Positions 32,674 through 44,220 of a stretch of DNA of 64,000 bases are shown piece after piece. A model generated the notes under the pieces. That model saw only the letters and a program-made list of their open reading frames with translations. It was not told the DNA's origin and made no database searches. Origin of the DNA: Astrothelium macrocarpum (Eukaryota; Ascomycota; Dothideomycetes; Trypetheliales; Trypetheliaceae); assembly GCA_021030915.1 (NCBI GenBank), contig JAGEMR010000055.1, positions 1 through 64,000 on the forward strand, read 5' to 3'. Position 1 is the stretch's first letter. Every line of letters begins with the position of its first letter. A program made the position numbers and the translations under genes.

Positions 32674-32686
32674 GTACCTAAGGTAC
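32674..32686. repeat. near-perfect palindrome gtacct-a-aggtac
   Basis: Six-base arms surround a single base. The core shares the TACCTA/TAGGTA theme of the inverted repeat 20 bp to the left. Such motifs recur in intergenic DNA of Pezizomycotina; a function is not established. Confidence 0.55.
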
Positions 32687-32921
32687 GAAATGATCAACGC
32701 CGGTCCAAATCAAAAGGATCAAGCTGTGGTGGACCGTGCACAGCCTGCCATCGAAAACCTTTCCTCTTTCACTCGATAACAATATTCCACTCTTCCCTCT
32801 TCCCCCTTCTCTACTTCCACTGTCCTACCTGCCTTTGTCTTAGTTGACACTTTACCAAAACTTCTGAGCAGCTAGCTAGCTTAATCTTTGCCGCTATCGA
32901 CTCGAGTGTCAAAGTTGTACG

Positions 32922-34762
32922 ATGGCCGCCGGACAGGCAGACCTAACTGCTTTGTTGGCTGCGCTGGGTAGGCCGTTCTTATACTCGCCACATCCGCAAC
33001 TGCACCAAAAACTGACTTTCGGTCTCGAACAGCTGCCCAAAATCAGGATGTTACCCAATCTCAACAGCAGCAGACTCTACAACCACCGCCTGGCTTTCCT
33101 GGTACTATGCCAGCCGCCACACCTCCAACCGCGCTCGCAGGTCTTCCCTTACCTCAACCAAGCTCTTCAGGCAGCGTAGACATCAGTGCCATCAAACCAT
33201 CTGGTTCCGGCCAAATCAACTTCGATGACGCTATTGCGCGGGCCCGGGGCTTCGCTCAATCCAAGGGAATCTCGACATACGATGGAAGGAACAGCGCAGG
33301 TATGTCGACTTTCTCCCATTCGCATCTTAATTGTAGCGTGCCATTGTCTTACCAGAACACAGTGCGCGAGGATCCTAGACTAGCCGGCCGTCCTTACCGA
33401 CGGTCGAGGTCTCGTTCACGTTCGCCCCCTCGGCGCGATCGTGATCCCTATCGCGACACTTTCAACCCTTATCGTGACGAGCGACGTGATGATCCGAGAA
33501 GAGGTGGAAATTCGTATACTCGAGATCGGTCCAACTCCCCAGGACCTCGAGGTCGTGGCGGTTACTCGCCAGGTCCAAGCCGCGAATACGGCCGAGGGAG
33601 ATCACCAGTTCGAGACCACGGCACGGAAACCGTCACAGTTGACTCGCGCATGGTAGGACTGATCATTGGTCGCAATGGTGAGAACCTTACTCGGGTAGAA
33701 CGTGAAACCGGTGCCCGAGTACAGTTTGTAACCGGTCCCGAGGGAAGTGGGCCACGACGATCGTGTAGGATTTCAGGCTCTCAGCGTCAGAGAGATGAAG
33801 CCAAGCGTGAAATCTTCCAAGTCATCGATGACAACGGGGGAAATCGCGCTTCCACTTTCACCGCAAAGGGAAGAGACAACCAGCCAGCTTTGCGCGAAGG
33901 CGAGAACAGCATCCAAATCATGGTACCCGATCGTACTGTTGGTCTTATTATTGGCAGGGGAGGAGAAACCATTCGTGATCTGCAAGAACGAAGTGGCTGC
34001 CATGTCAACATTGTTGGGGAGAACAAGAGTATTAATGGCATGAGACCAGTGAACCTCATTGGCAACCATCAGGCCGCCGGTCGCGCAAGAGAGCTCATCA
34101 TGGAAATCGTTGACAGTGATACTAAGAATACTGCTGCCGGTAATGGGACTACCACCAACGCACGTCAACAAGGCCGTCCAAATGACATTTTCTACGGTGC
34201 AGAGCAGGTTGCTGGAGGCAACGACAAGATCAATGAGTCCATTGTTGTCCCTTCAGACGCAGTCGGCATGATCATTGGCAAGGGTGGCGAGACGATCAAA
34301 GACATGCAAAACTTCACCGGGTGCAAAATAAACGTATCCCAACCAAAGCCTCCAGATATCGAGCGAGAGATTGGACTCATCGGTACCAAATCCGCCATCG
34401 AGAATGCCAAGCGTGCAATCTGGGAGAAGGTTGACAGTGTAAAAGATAGGTCTGGCCGAGGAGGGCGAGGAGGACGGGAGGCGGACCAGTATGGTGGTGA
34501 TTACTTACAACAACAACAACAGCCCCAACAGCCTGCCTATGGAGCTCCAAGTGCTGCGCCGAACAGTTTGTCTGCCACGCAGGGAACGGCAAGTAATGAC
34601 TCTAATGCTGCCGGTGATCCGTATGCCGCTTGGGGCGGTTATCAAAATTACTACGCCATGTGGTATGCCGCCGTCGCACAACAAGGTCAGCAAGGACAGG
34701 GACAACCAGGACAAATGCCATCGACCCAGGGTGGCGACCAGGGACCTCCGGGAGCTTCATGA
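32922..34762 (+). CDS. RNA-binding protein with three KH domains
   Basis: A likely nuclear or cytoplasmic RNA/ssDNA-binding regulator of the FUBP/KSRP-like or PCBP-like type. Exons 32922-32967, 33033-33299 and 33363-34762 give 570 aa. The N-terminus is Gln/Pro-rich. An Arg/Ser/Asp-rich segment follows (RRSRSRSRSPPRRDRDPYRD). Three type-I KH domains are marked by their GxxG loops: LIIGRNGENLTRV, LIIGRGGETIRDL and MIIGKGGETIKDM. The C-terminal tail is low complexity with RGG-like (GRGGRGGREAD) and Gln-rich parts, suited to protein or RNA contacts. The second intron is 63 nt, contains no stop in frame and could be retained. The exact cellular role is not clear from sequence. Confidence 0.9.
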
Positions 34763-36110
34763 TGACAATACCGTGATACCGTGATGTGCACGCCCTGATG
34801 TGATCATGTTTGTGATCTGTTTGAACGCTGCTTGACAACTCTTCGCTTGACATCAACCCAAGAATCAGACCATCGCATGCCGAGTGCTTTCCTTTGATTT
34901 TATCTGGACCTGCTTGAGTATCCCGGACTATAGCACGCTGCTTGCTTGACGCCTGATTTAACACTGCGATTGAAACTTCCTCGCCTAACACCGCCATGCT
35001 TTGATTGAGCTTAGGCCAAACCTGACATTGCGAAGTTCCTTGGTCAAAGACGTGGGTGATTGAGTGCTACATCATTCCATTATTCCCCATGGCATATTCT
35101 GGGCAAACCCCCAGCATGATATGAAATTGCTACCGCTCAACATGTTGCGATGCTTCGCGACCTCTTTCCAATTTTGAATCAGGTTGAAACATCAATGACT
35201 CTAAGCGTCAATCGTCCGTAAATCGGTCAGCCTTGCTCAGTCTTCTTCAGGATGTGATATCAAACATATGACGCAGAAAGCTCTTCCAGCACCGCATGAT
35301 CTCATTCAGAGTCGATACCGGAGATTGATCAACAAGATGGGTAGCCAGAGGTGTTGGCCCCGACTAAATAATTGATTCCTCTAACTTGCAGGTTTACTGG
35401 GCGTCGGCGAGCAAGAGTATGAGGCGATGGACCTTTCGAATCCGATACCCGCTGAGCTCTGGTTTGTATTGATGCGATTTTTTCGCTTTGTGCTGAGCGT
35501 GGCGTAATCTGCTATTTCAACTTCTCTTCATCATGTCCTTGCCGTGCATTTTCTCTTTCCTTGATAGCGGGCCAGAACCTAGTTTTAGAATAAGAATTGC
35601 AACCTTGGTGATTCGTGTAATGTTACCGGTACTTGAGATTATTTTTATTGATCTTTCATTGGAGCGTACTTCTCTTAAAGAAAGCCTGGTTTACACACTC
35701 TGGGACAATTAGCTCTATTAAACAAGAGTATACAAAAATTTTGTAGCAATTCAATCACCATGAGCTCCAACGAGAAACGTCGTTGATGTCCAGGCACATG
35801 ATTTGCGGTGCACATATCAGGAGGATCGCAAATACATTCTCCAGCAATGAGGATTTTGGCATGACATAGTAGGAAGTCTGTCGACCGGACTCGTTACGTA
35901 TCATCACCAAGGGGTTTCCCCAGTGTTCACAGAGTGAACTGTGTCTTTGACGGCTTGCAGCGTTTCTCATTCCAACTCCTGATGCAATACTTTTGTCGAT
36001 GACACTTTTCCGGACACTGGGCAAGTCGCATCATATTTCACAAGTATTGTACAAGTGTTAAGAATCCAATGCGAAAGACTTCGTACGGATTGTGCTACTT
36101 GAGCCCGAGA
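34763..36110. other. 1.35-kb convergent intergenic region
   Basis: The region lies between the stops of the KH gene (plus) and bL28m (minus). No coding frame convinces me. An intron-like stretch near 35365-35392 (gactaaataattg followed by ctctaacttgcag) hints at a spliced 3' UTR or non-coding transcript. Confidence 0.4.
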
Positions 36111-37247
36111 TCATCTCCTCCTAAACAGTCCCTTCACCCGACTCAGAACTCCCCTCTCTTGTACCATTTCTGAATTTCTTACTTCATGCGCAACTTCACT
36201 ATCGTCTATGATTCGACCCTCACGACCCTCACTTTGCAAGGGATCCTCTTGTCTCTGCCCCTGACTTTCAGCCCTCCTATCTTCTTCATCCAGCACCCTG
36301 TCAAATGCCTCTACCTCGCTCTTTGTCGCCTCGTCCATCTCCACCACTTCTACTTTCTCATCTTCTCCCTCCAACAATTCCGGTTCCCCTGCGCTTCCTG
36401 GCCGTCCCGTTTCCGTGGCTAACAGGCTCCTCTCTCGCCTTGCATTTCCCAGCCAATCGAGTTCCTGTGCCGTAATTCCAAAGCGCCGGCGCATCGCCCT
36501 CGTCTGTAGCACCCGCCAACGAAGTGCCCAGCCTGTCATGCCAAGCTCCCGGATGCGTGCTGCCGTGCTACTCCCGACAAGATACTCGTCCAATCCGCCA
36601 AGTTTATCAATAGTCCGTAGAACTCGTGTTGCGACACGGAGTCGGATGGGTCGGCCGAGAGCGCGCGAATAGAGCGTGTGTGGCTGGATGTTGGGATGCC
36701 AGGTACGGCGTGTTTTGATGGCGAACTGAGAAGAATAAAAAGTTAGTGAGTCGTTGCTCTGTCCAGAATTGGAGGAGAGTGCAGCGATTGCGTACCTTTT
36801 TCCCGACGTTGTTGCCATGTTGAATTAAAAGGCCCCCGTACAAGCCTGGTGATGCGTAAGCGGGCTTGTAATAGCGAAAGTATCGAGGAGAAAGCATAAA
36901 ACTGGACAAGTACCTTTGTTGGATTGTTTGAACCATCTTGAAGGTCCATGGGGGTAGGCGGGTATCACGCTTCGATCTTTTGGGAGAACTCGTCGAAGGG
37001 CATTCTTGACGTATATGCAGCGGAGAGGAGTCGTAGAAAAGTGTCTTATTGAAATCGGCTGTGTTGAGTTTGTACACTTGGTAATCTTAGCCCAATTTGT
37101 TGATTTTGGCTTCATGTTGGTGTGAGAAGACTGGTCAGCTAGGAAAGCTACGGAGGAGCTTTGAAGCCGTGATGGCGTCCTAGCTTTGGAAAATATTTGG
37201 CCTACTAACAATCCCCACGACACCTTTCTTTCCAGTCGGCACAGCAT
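36111..37247 (-). CDS. MRPL24: mitochondrial large-ribosomal-subunit protein bL28m
   Basis: The mitochondrial homologue of bacterial L28 (yeast MRPL24), a structural protein of the mitoribosome large subunit. Exons 37247-36914, 36845-36796 and 36725-36111 join in phase and give 332 aa from the first ATG. The L28 core crosses all exons: AYPHGPSRWFKQSNKG, LYGGLLIQHGNNVGKK and FAIKTRRTWHPNIQ. The middle exon is only 50 nt. HFSTTPL marks the end of the mitochondrial presequence. The start is uncertain: an internal ATG at 37115 also has a good context and would remove 44 residues. A fungal C-terminal extension is acidic and then basic (GLFRRR end). It is divergent from PTH2. Confidence 0.88.
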
Positions 37248-37345
37248 TTCGACTAGTCAATATCGCGCCATATACTAGAATGGCGTCATAAAATATTTTC
37301 AACTGGCCTCAACACCGAGGTGCTCTCTGATCAACTAACGGCAAG
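37248..37345. promoter_or_regulatory. very short divergent promoter, bL28m / PTH2
   Basis: If the upstream ATG of bL28m is used, only 98 bp separate the two start codons; with the internal ATG the gap is 230 bp. Both transcripts must initiate here or inside the neighbouring reading frame. Confidence 0.5.
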
Positions 37346-38023
37346 ATGGCTTTAGTGCATGACCATTCTCCTCCGTCCGTTGTGGCTTTAGCTCTCGCCA
37401 CTGGTATCGTCGGATTGGTCACTGGCTACTTTATTGGACAAGGCTCGTCGATTGGCATATTTGGGAGCTCAAGGGAATCTGGAACAAGGTCTACAAGAGA
37501 GCGTAACGTGAACGAAGAAATCGAAGATGAGGATGAGCTTGTGGACGCAAAGCAAGAGCTTGATGCCTTTCCAGGCAGCAATGAAGAATGCAAATTGGTT
37601 CTTGTAGTCAGGACAGACTTGGGGATGACCAAAGGTAAGACTACCAGGCTCTCTCTACTACACTTGAATTTGGCTTTGGAATATAGGGACTGATGGAGCT
37701 CGCGTCTATGTCTAGGTAAAATTGCTGCGCAATGCTCCCACGCCACACTTGCGTGTTACAAAACGTTCCTTCATCGGTCTCCCAACTCCCCAATCCTCAA
37801 ACGGTGGGAGCGGCACGGACAGGCCAAAGTCGCTGTGCAAGTCAAGACCGAAGACGACCTTCTGATGCTGCAAGCTCAGGCAGTGAGTTTGGGCGTCTGT
37901 GCACAGGTTATACACGATGCTGGGCGAACTCAGATTGTAAGCGGAAGTGCGACTGTTCTTGGAGTCGGACCAGCACCAAAAGGGATTGTAGACCAAGTCA
38001 CAGGGCACTTAAAGCTGCTTTAG
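37346..38023 (+). CDS. PTH2: peptidyl-tRNA hydrolase 2
   Basis: A Bit1/Pth2-family hydrolase that releases peptides from stalled peptidyl-tRNA. Exons 37346-37634 and 37716-38023 (81-nt intron) give 198 aa. Residues about 10-35 are a hydrophobic segment (VVALALATGIVGLVTGYFIG), probably an anchor in the mitochondrial outer membrane or another membrane. An acidic linker follows. The catalytic domain begins KLVLVVRTDLGMTKGKIAAQ and continues CSHATLACYK, the family signature with the essential Lys, His and Asp region. It ends GPAPKGIVDQVTGHLKLL as usual. It is divergent from bL28m, so the two translation-related genes may be co-expressed. Confidence 0.93.
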
Positions 38024-38662
38024 ACACGACCAAGTACCGATGAATTGCATATGCTACGATGACCTGGAAGAACGTGACAGTACGCTGGCTGCTGTCAGGA
38101 ACGCGCATCGAAATGGCAGTGATTGTACATGTGAAATCAGAGGGGGTGAATGTACGCTGCCATGGTTTTTCTAAGCCTCATCGCGCAACGCGCAGTCGGC
38201 CGTAGACCAGAATATGGCGCGCTCGTCAATCCAACTGATACCGAGCTCACCCAGAGGGAGCTCAGGCAGGGAGTCAGAAAGCCGTGTTAGTCTGAGATCT
38301 GTCGGCAGGAAGATTGACATCATGATGAAGTTGGATGGCTCCTTAGATGCCGAACTGTCCGCAACTCAAACCAGACTGACCGCACAGCCGAAGCTGACGA
38401 GCGCTGGGAGTTTTGAACACAGATCTGAGGAGGAAGAAAGAAATTTTTGGTCGTGCGTCGAAGTTGTCAATGTCGGATATTTGTACTAGTCCCAGATAGG
38501 AAAAGCGGCATTTCCACGCATGTCCATCTGCTCCACTCCGTTCCTTCCCTTCCCACAACTTCCCTTCCACAGCTCCGCAACACACCTTTGGTCTTGCCGT
38601 AGCAGGCTTTCTTGCCTTTTCATCGGTCCTCAGTCATCCGAAGAGCTCTTTGCTGCGTCAAC
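38024..38662. other. intergenic region, PTH2 3' / SNU66 5'
   Basis: This stretch contains a 91-codon ATG-initiated ORF (38214-38489) with no family signal; I do not support it as a gene. The right end has a pyrimidine-rich stretch just before SNU66, typical of a fungal promoter. Confidence 0.4.
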
Positions 38663-40681
38663 ATGGCCGAAGGGCTGGATCTTGAGGAAGCCAACCGGGT
38701 TCGCAAGGCCCTGGGCATGGCTCCTCTGCCTGTAAGTGGCGCCTCTTCAGGTCCGATTTTCAAGGAACCCAAAGATGATAACAGCTCTTCCGATGAAGAA
38801 GAACCGGCTAGCACGCTAGAGACTCGCGAGGCTGCTGGCTTTGAGAACTGGACCAAGCTGAGGAATGAACAAGAGGCAAAGGCCAAACGCGAAGCCCAGA
38901 AGGAGACCATCAGAAAGGCACGTGAAAACGTCCAGCGTTTCTCCAAGCTGGAAGGAAGTGGATTAGGCGAAGTGGATAACGCCTCGGATTTGGACACAAA
39001 GACGTGGCTCAAACAACAAAAGAAGAGACAGAAAGAGATTGATAAGAGGAGACGACTGGAGCAGGAACTCGCCGAGCGTGAAAAGCAAGCCGAGTATACC
39101 TCCGCAGATCTAGTAGGTGTTCGTGTCGGTCACGAAATCGACGAATTCGGCGACGGAGCCGAACAAATCCTTACTCTCAAGGATGCAGCCGTCGACAACG
39201 AAGACGAGGGCGACGAACTGGAGAACCTTGATTTGAAGGAGCGGGAGAAGCTTGCAGAAAAGTTGGAGCTTAAGAAGAGAAAGCCGGCGTACAATCCAAA
39301 TGATACAGATGCGACTGGCAACAAATCTTTGCTTGGACAGTATGACGAAGTCATTGACGGCAAAAAGCAAAAGAAGTTCACACTCGATGGTCATGGTAGC
39401 ACAGCAGAAGCATCGACAATAGCCGAAGATCTACTACCCAAGCAAAAGGGCGTTAAGATCAGTTTGGATCTTCTCAAAGACGAAACTCTCATCTCGGACT
39501 ATGTAGATCCTTCCGAAATCAAAGTCAAAAAGCCCAAAAAGAAGAAATCCAAATCAGCACGTCAGAAACAGTACAACGAAGACGACGACATTCTCCCGAC
39601 TGATGGAGTTGCAACAGCTGCTACGAACGGGCACGCTATGGATGTTGATGAATCGGCCTCGATTCCATCTAAAAAGCGAAGTTTCAATGATTTCAACGAC
39701 GATGAGGACTTACAAGCTCAACTAGCACAGCAACGACGCCAGGCATTGAAGAGGCGTCAAAAGGTTCGGCCTGAAGATATCGCTCAACAACTACGAAAAG
39801 AAGACTCTGCTACTCCTGGAATTGCTGGAACTGCCGAGCAAGAAGCCGATGAAGAGCCTGGTCTCGTTCTCGATGAGACTTCGGAGTTCGTTGCCAATCT
39901 CCAGAAACCAGACGCAAAAGAATCTCAGCGACGCCTGAAGGCTCGCACCTCCTCTATCCCAGCCGATAATCTGACGCTTGAACAAGACGAAGATACCGCA
40001 ATGGGCGATGAATCATATGCTGCTGTCGAATCAGAGGAAGAAGAAACAAAATCCAACATCCGGCGCGAGACTTCTGCTCCTGGTCAAGAGATCACCGCTA
40101 CAGGTCTTGCGGAAGAAGAAAGCGTCAATAGCAGCGTGGGTGGTCTGCTCAACATGCTTACCAACCGTGGTTTGCTCGAACGTCGCCCCGAGGAACACGA
40201 TCTCAATCAACAACTCCGCGAGCGCCAGGCTTTCCTCCATCGCAAACACGAACGCGAAGAAGAAATTGAGCGCAAAGCACGTGAACAACGTGAAAGGGAT
40301 CGAAAGTCTGGTCGTCTGGATCGCATGACGAATCGCGAGCGCGAGGAATACGCGCGACAAACGAATCAAGCTCGTGAGGCGCTAGAATCACGCACTACAA
40401 GTGCCATCTTCGAGAAGGATTATAAGCCACACTTTGAGCTCAAATACGTGGATGAGTTTGGCCGGCATATGAACGAAAAAGAGGCCTTCAAGCATCTAAG
40501 CCACCAGTTTCATGGCAAGGGCAGTGGAAAGCAGAAGCAGGAGAAACATTTGAAGAAGATTGCGGATGAGAAGAAGAGGGAGGCGCAAAGCACACTGGAC
40601 AGCAGCCAGGCAACAGGCATGAATAATGTGGGCGCAATCAATGCGAAGAAGAATAGATCGGTGGGTGTCAGACTTCAGTAG
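38663..40681 (+). CDS. SNU66: U4/U6.U5 tri-snRNP protein Snu66/SART1
   Basis: A spliceosomal tri-snRNP component. A single exon gives 672 aa from the ATG at 38663, which fits the family's N-terminus better than the frame's upstream start at 38612. The first 20 residues (MAEGLDLEEANRVRKALG) match a HIND element, the helix that binds the ubiquitin-like protein Hub1. The protein is highly charged with long coiled-coil-like stretches. Diagnostic parts include WLKQQKKRQKEIDKRRRLEQ, the SLLGQYDEVIDGKKQKKF block, GLLNMLTNRGLLERRPEE and, near the end, KPHFELKYVDEFGRHMNEKE followed by AFKHLSHQFHGKGSGKQK. Nuclear localisation is expected from its basic clusters. Confidence 0.93.
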   Translation: MAEGLDLEEANRVRKALGMAPLPVSGASSGPIFKEPKDDNSSSDEEEPASTLETREAAGFENWTKLRNEQEAKAKREAQKETIRKARENVQRFSKLEGSGLGEVDNASDLDTKTWLKQQKKRQKEIDKRRRLEQELAEREKQAEYTSADLVGVRVGHEIDEFGDGAEQILTLKDAAVDNEDEGDELENLDLKEREKLAEKLELKKRKPAYNPNDTDATGNKSLLGQYDEVIDGKKQKKFTLDGHGSTAEASTIAEDLLPKQKGVKISLDLLKDETLISDYVDPSEIKVKKPKKKKSKSARQKQYNEDDDILPTDGVATAATNGHAMDVDESASIPSKKRSFNDFNDDEDLQAQLAQQRRQALKRRQKVRPEDIAQQLRKEDSATPGIAGTAEQEADEEPGLVLDETSEFVANLQKPDAKESQRRLKARTSSIPADNLTLEQDEDTAMGDESYAAVESEEEETKSNIRRETSAPGQEITATGLAEEESVNSSVGGLLNMLTNRGLLERRPEEHDLNQQLRERQAFLHRKHEREEEIERKAREQRERDRKSGRLDRMTNREREEYARQTNQAREALESRTTSAIFEKDYKPHFELKYVDEFGRHMNEKEAFKHLSHQFHGKGSGKQKQEKHLKKIADEKKREAQSTLDSSQATGMNNVGAINAKKNRSVGVRLQ

Positions 40682-41935
40682 GCAATGATATTGTGAAGAG
40701 TCTCTGTTGCTTTGCATTTGCTGTTCTACCTCATGACTGGCGCTTTGTGAAGAAACCTGGACGCGTGGATCTTTGTATGCCACAGACCGGTCTACGAGCA
40801 TCTGAACCTCATTTGACGGGCTCAAGCCTTCTGCAAACAGTCACTTTGACCTGTCTACCAGTAGGCTTTCTTGAGCGGAAAGAGCCGATTTCCATACCTA
40901 CAGCCTTGGGTGAAATAATGTCCATTATGAAAGGCAGGACGATCACCACAGTTGAACGGAACTCTAAGCGTCAAATGCAATCGAACAGGCTGCTATCCCT
41001 CACTCAGACTCACCAACGCTCCATAGGTCACTTCTTAAATGAAACACGATACTCATTTCTCGTACTGCTGATACAGCTATGAAGATCATGCCATTCGCTT
41101 TCTCTTTACAAGGAGTTCTCTGCCCTGGGATCGAGTGAGCGGCCCCGACTGTTCATTTCTGATCTCACCACCATACAAACACAAAACAAACCGTCGTCGC
41201 CAGGAGGCGGCATAAATTTGTCCACTCCAATATCGGCGACTTTGAACCGTATCTGTCGAAAATATGACTTTGAGTTACTCTAGGCGATTGCAATCGATTT
41301 CACTATACTTATTTGTCTTCATACTGGCCATGTGTACACAACCAAAGTCCCAAATACTTCGCCAGCGTATGTGGTTCTATTCTTTGGCGTAACCGTTGTT
41401 ATCAAAAGACTGGTACCATATGCAGCGGCCATGAGATAACATCGAAGGTACAGGCTTGCGCTGGCCCTTCGTAACCTTATTGTCATTAGGCCATACAGCT
41501 CGCATCTCCTCAATGTAGAAGCGCCACGTATCAAGCATCAAAAGTAAGCATCAACGATTAGACCGGAAGAAGCTGAGATACTCGACTTCTCTCTCACCCA
41601 GACATTGTAATATCCTATACCACGATTTCTTATTTCTAATCTACTTGGTGTCTTTACGTAGCGGGCTAAGGCGAGGAATAACTTGTGAAGGCACGAGTTC
41701 CATGACAGGCGAATGAGTAGAAGAGTAGAGCTAGTACTTGAAGGGTAAGAGTATTATTTGGTTTCACTAGTCTTATAGGGCCAATCAGACGTTTATTCCA
41801 CAACGATATTTAATGCAGCTCATCATATACCCTACCAATATGACGACAGGAGATATAACGGTCATCTGCGAAGCCTCAGCATACCAAAGCCAGAAGCCGC
41901 CAGGCCGTTGAACGCCTCCTCAGCACTGCTTTTGT
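40682..41935. other. 1.25-kb convergent intergenic region
   Basis: It lies between the stops of SNU66 (plus) and the acetyl-CoA synthetase (minus). Scattered short frames (40693-41082 is the longest) lack recognisable content. The 3' UTRs of both genes are expected here. Confidence 0.4.
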
Positions 41936-44220
41936 CTATTTCTTCTTTGAAGATTGAGCAATTTCGATAATTTTATCAACAACACTCGGATCGGATAGCT
42001 GGTTTTCAATTAGATTTTTTTTCTCTATGCCAATTCTCTCTGTGCGAGGTGAGGAGCTTACCGTGCTGGTGTCTCCCAATTGATCCTCCTCCCCGGCCAG
42101 GATCTTCCGCAGAATTCTCCTCATGATCTTTCCACTCCTCGTCTTTGGAAGGTCCGGCACCACAAACACGGCCTTCGGAGCTGCAAATGGTCCAATACTC
42201 TTTCTGACCTGCATGATGAGGTCTTTCTTCAGTTCTGGACTGTTCGGGTCATTGACGGATGGGTCCTTTATAGCCACAAACGCATTCACAGCTTGACCGG
42301 TAAGCTCATCGTGAATTCCCACGACAGCGGCCTCGGCAACAGCGTGATGCTCGATTAAGGCAGCTTCAATTTCAGCAGTGGACAGACGATGACCAGAGAC
42401 GTTAACAACATCATCAACACGACCTCGAATCCAGTAATAGCCTTCATGATCCCGGCCGGCACCGTCCCCGGTGAACTGCATGATCATGAGTTCTGAGCGC
42501 AATTTATAAAGACTGAAGGACTAGACACGAGAGAGAGGCTTACGTAGTATCCTTTATACACGTTCAGATACGTGTCCATGTAACGCTTATGTGCACCCCA
42601 AACAGTTCGAGCCATACTTGGCCACGGTTGTTTAAAGGCAAGAACACCTTCAACATCATTACCATGGATCTCTTCGCCAGAGACCGGATCAATAATGGCA
42701 GGCTCAATGCCAAAAAATGGGAGTGAAGCACTACCAGGTTTTGTAGGTGTGATACCACCAAGCGGAGTAATGACGTGAGAACCGGTTTCTGTCTGCCAAT
42801 ACGTCTTTTCCAATGATCAGTTGCTTGCAAAATACAAGACGGAAGGGAACAACTAACGTCGACAATGTGCGCAGTTTCCTTGCCCACGATTTCAAAGTAC
42901 CACTTCCATACCTCTGCAGCGATTGGCTCACCCACACTACCCAGTACCCTCAAATGTTTCATCTCATGCTTGACATGCTCGTCGCCGGCCCTCTTTAGTA
43001 ATCGCAATGCTGTGGGTGCTACATAGAATTGAGTAACATTATGTTTTTCAATAACATCCCAATACCTGCTGAAATTGGGGTATGCTGGAGTTCCTTCGAA
43101 CACGACTGTCGCGACTCCGAGCAACAACGGAGCATAGACAACGTAGGTGTGACCTGTGATCCAGCCCACGTCGCCTCCACAAAAGAAAATGTCGCTGTCG
43201 TGAATATCAAAGACATATTTGCCAGTCATTGCTGCACCTAGGAGATATCCCGCAGTGGTGTGCATTACTCCTTTAGGTTTACCAGTTGAGCCCGACGTGT
43301 ACAGCAGGAAAAGTGGGTCCTCCGAGCTGATAGATTCAGGAGGAATGTAAGCTGGGTATTTTTCTGTCTCATCTGCCCACCACCAATCTCGACCCTTGGT
43401 GAATGGCACGTCGGCACCGGTACGCTTATACACAAGACAATGCGTGACATCAGGGCACTGCTTGAGAGCCTCATCCACAATCTTCTTGGTACCAATGATT
43501 TTACCACCACGCTTCCCCTCGTCTGTTGTGATGACGACTTTGCTTTGGGCGTCGAGAATTCGGTCTCGTAATGAGTCGGACGAGAATCCAGCAAAGACGA
43601 CGGAGTGGACCGCACCGATTCGTGTGCAGGCAAGGAAAGCAATGAGGGCTTCAGGAATCATAGGTAGGTACAGTGCAACAGTATCGCCCTTCTTCACGCC
43701 CATCTGCTTGAGAACATAACTCAGCTTACAGACTTCGCGGAGGAGCTCGGCATATGTGATTGTACGGCCTTCATCCGCCTCGTCGGCTTCATAGATAATG
43801 GCCGGCTTGTTGGGGTGCTTGGCAACATGGCGATCGATACAGTTGTAGGAGGCATTTAACCGGCCTTCGAGGAACCAGGCATTGTCGCCGTGCTCAAAGC
43901 TGCCAGTATGGACAGTCTGAAAGTCACGTTCCCAGTGCAGGAGCTCTCGAGCTTGACGTGCCCAGAACTTGTGGGGCTGTTCAATGGACTCTTTGTAGAG
44001 CTTCTTGTACTCGTCCAGGTCTTTGAGGTGGGGTTGCTTTGGGTGTTTCCTGCGACCGCGACGTCAGCACCCAGCACACCACAATGCGTAACAGGCTTGG
44101 CCAAAGCACAGCACGTGCGAAGGCTACCTACTTGAAGAAGGCGCGAGGGACGTGAAAGGTGTCGACGTCGTGGGCCTCCGCGACCACGGGATGAGGTGGT
44201 TTGGCGTCGCCTTCAGACAT
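41936..44220 (-). CDS. facA: acetyl-CoA synthetase
   Basis: An AMP-forming acetate-CoA ligase that makes acetyl-CoA from acetate, CoA and ATP for acetate use and cytosolic or nuclear acetylation. Exons 44220-44132, 44049-42858, 42804-42544, 42475-42062 and 41998-41936 close in frame and give 672 aa, normal for the family. The P-loop-like motif is YTSGSTGKPKGVMHTT. Further marks are CGGDVGWITGHTYVVY, TYWQTETGSHVITPLGG, YYWIRGRVDDVVNVSGHRLS and the acetylatable catalytic Lys in KTRSGKIMRRILRKI. The N-terminal ACAS domain contains DEYKKLYKESIEQPHKFWAR. The last intron is 63 nt and stop-free in frame. The GNAT gene lies upstream on the same strand. Confidence 0.96.

Larger units (their letters stand above)
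32588..32921. other. intergenic region, BNA3 3' / KH gene 5'
   Basis: This 334-bp stretch holds the BNA3 3' UTR and the promoter and leader of the KH gene. Two inverted repeats stand close together at 32623-32653 and 32674-32686. Pyrimidine-rich sequence (ctcttccctcttccccctt) near 32790-32810 is typical of a fungal core promoter. Confidence 0.5.

Noticed and set aside
36607..37077. Alternative 156-codon frame over bL28m beginning MYKLNTADFN
   Set aside because: It contains part of the bL28m core in frame, but its start is non-conserved; the spliced model with WFKQSNKG joined to LYGG is clearly better.
38214..38489. 91-codon ORF upstream of SNU66
   Set aside because: No recognisable content, and it lies in the expected promoter and leader.
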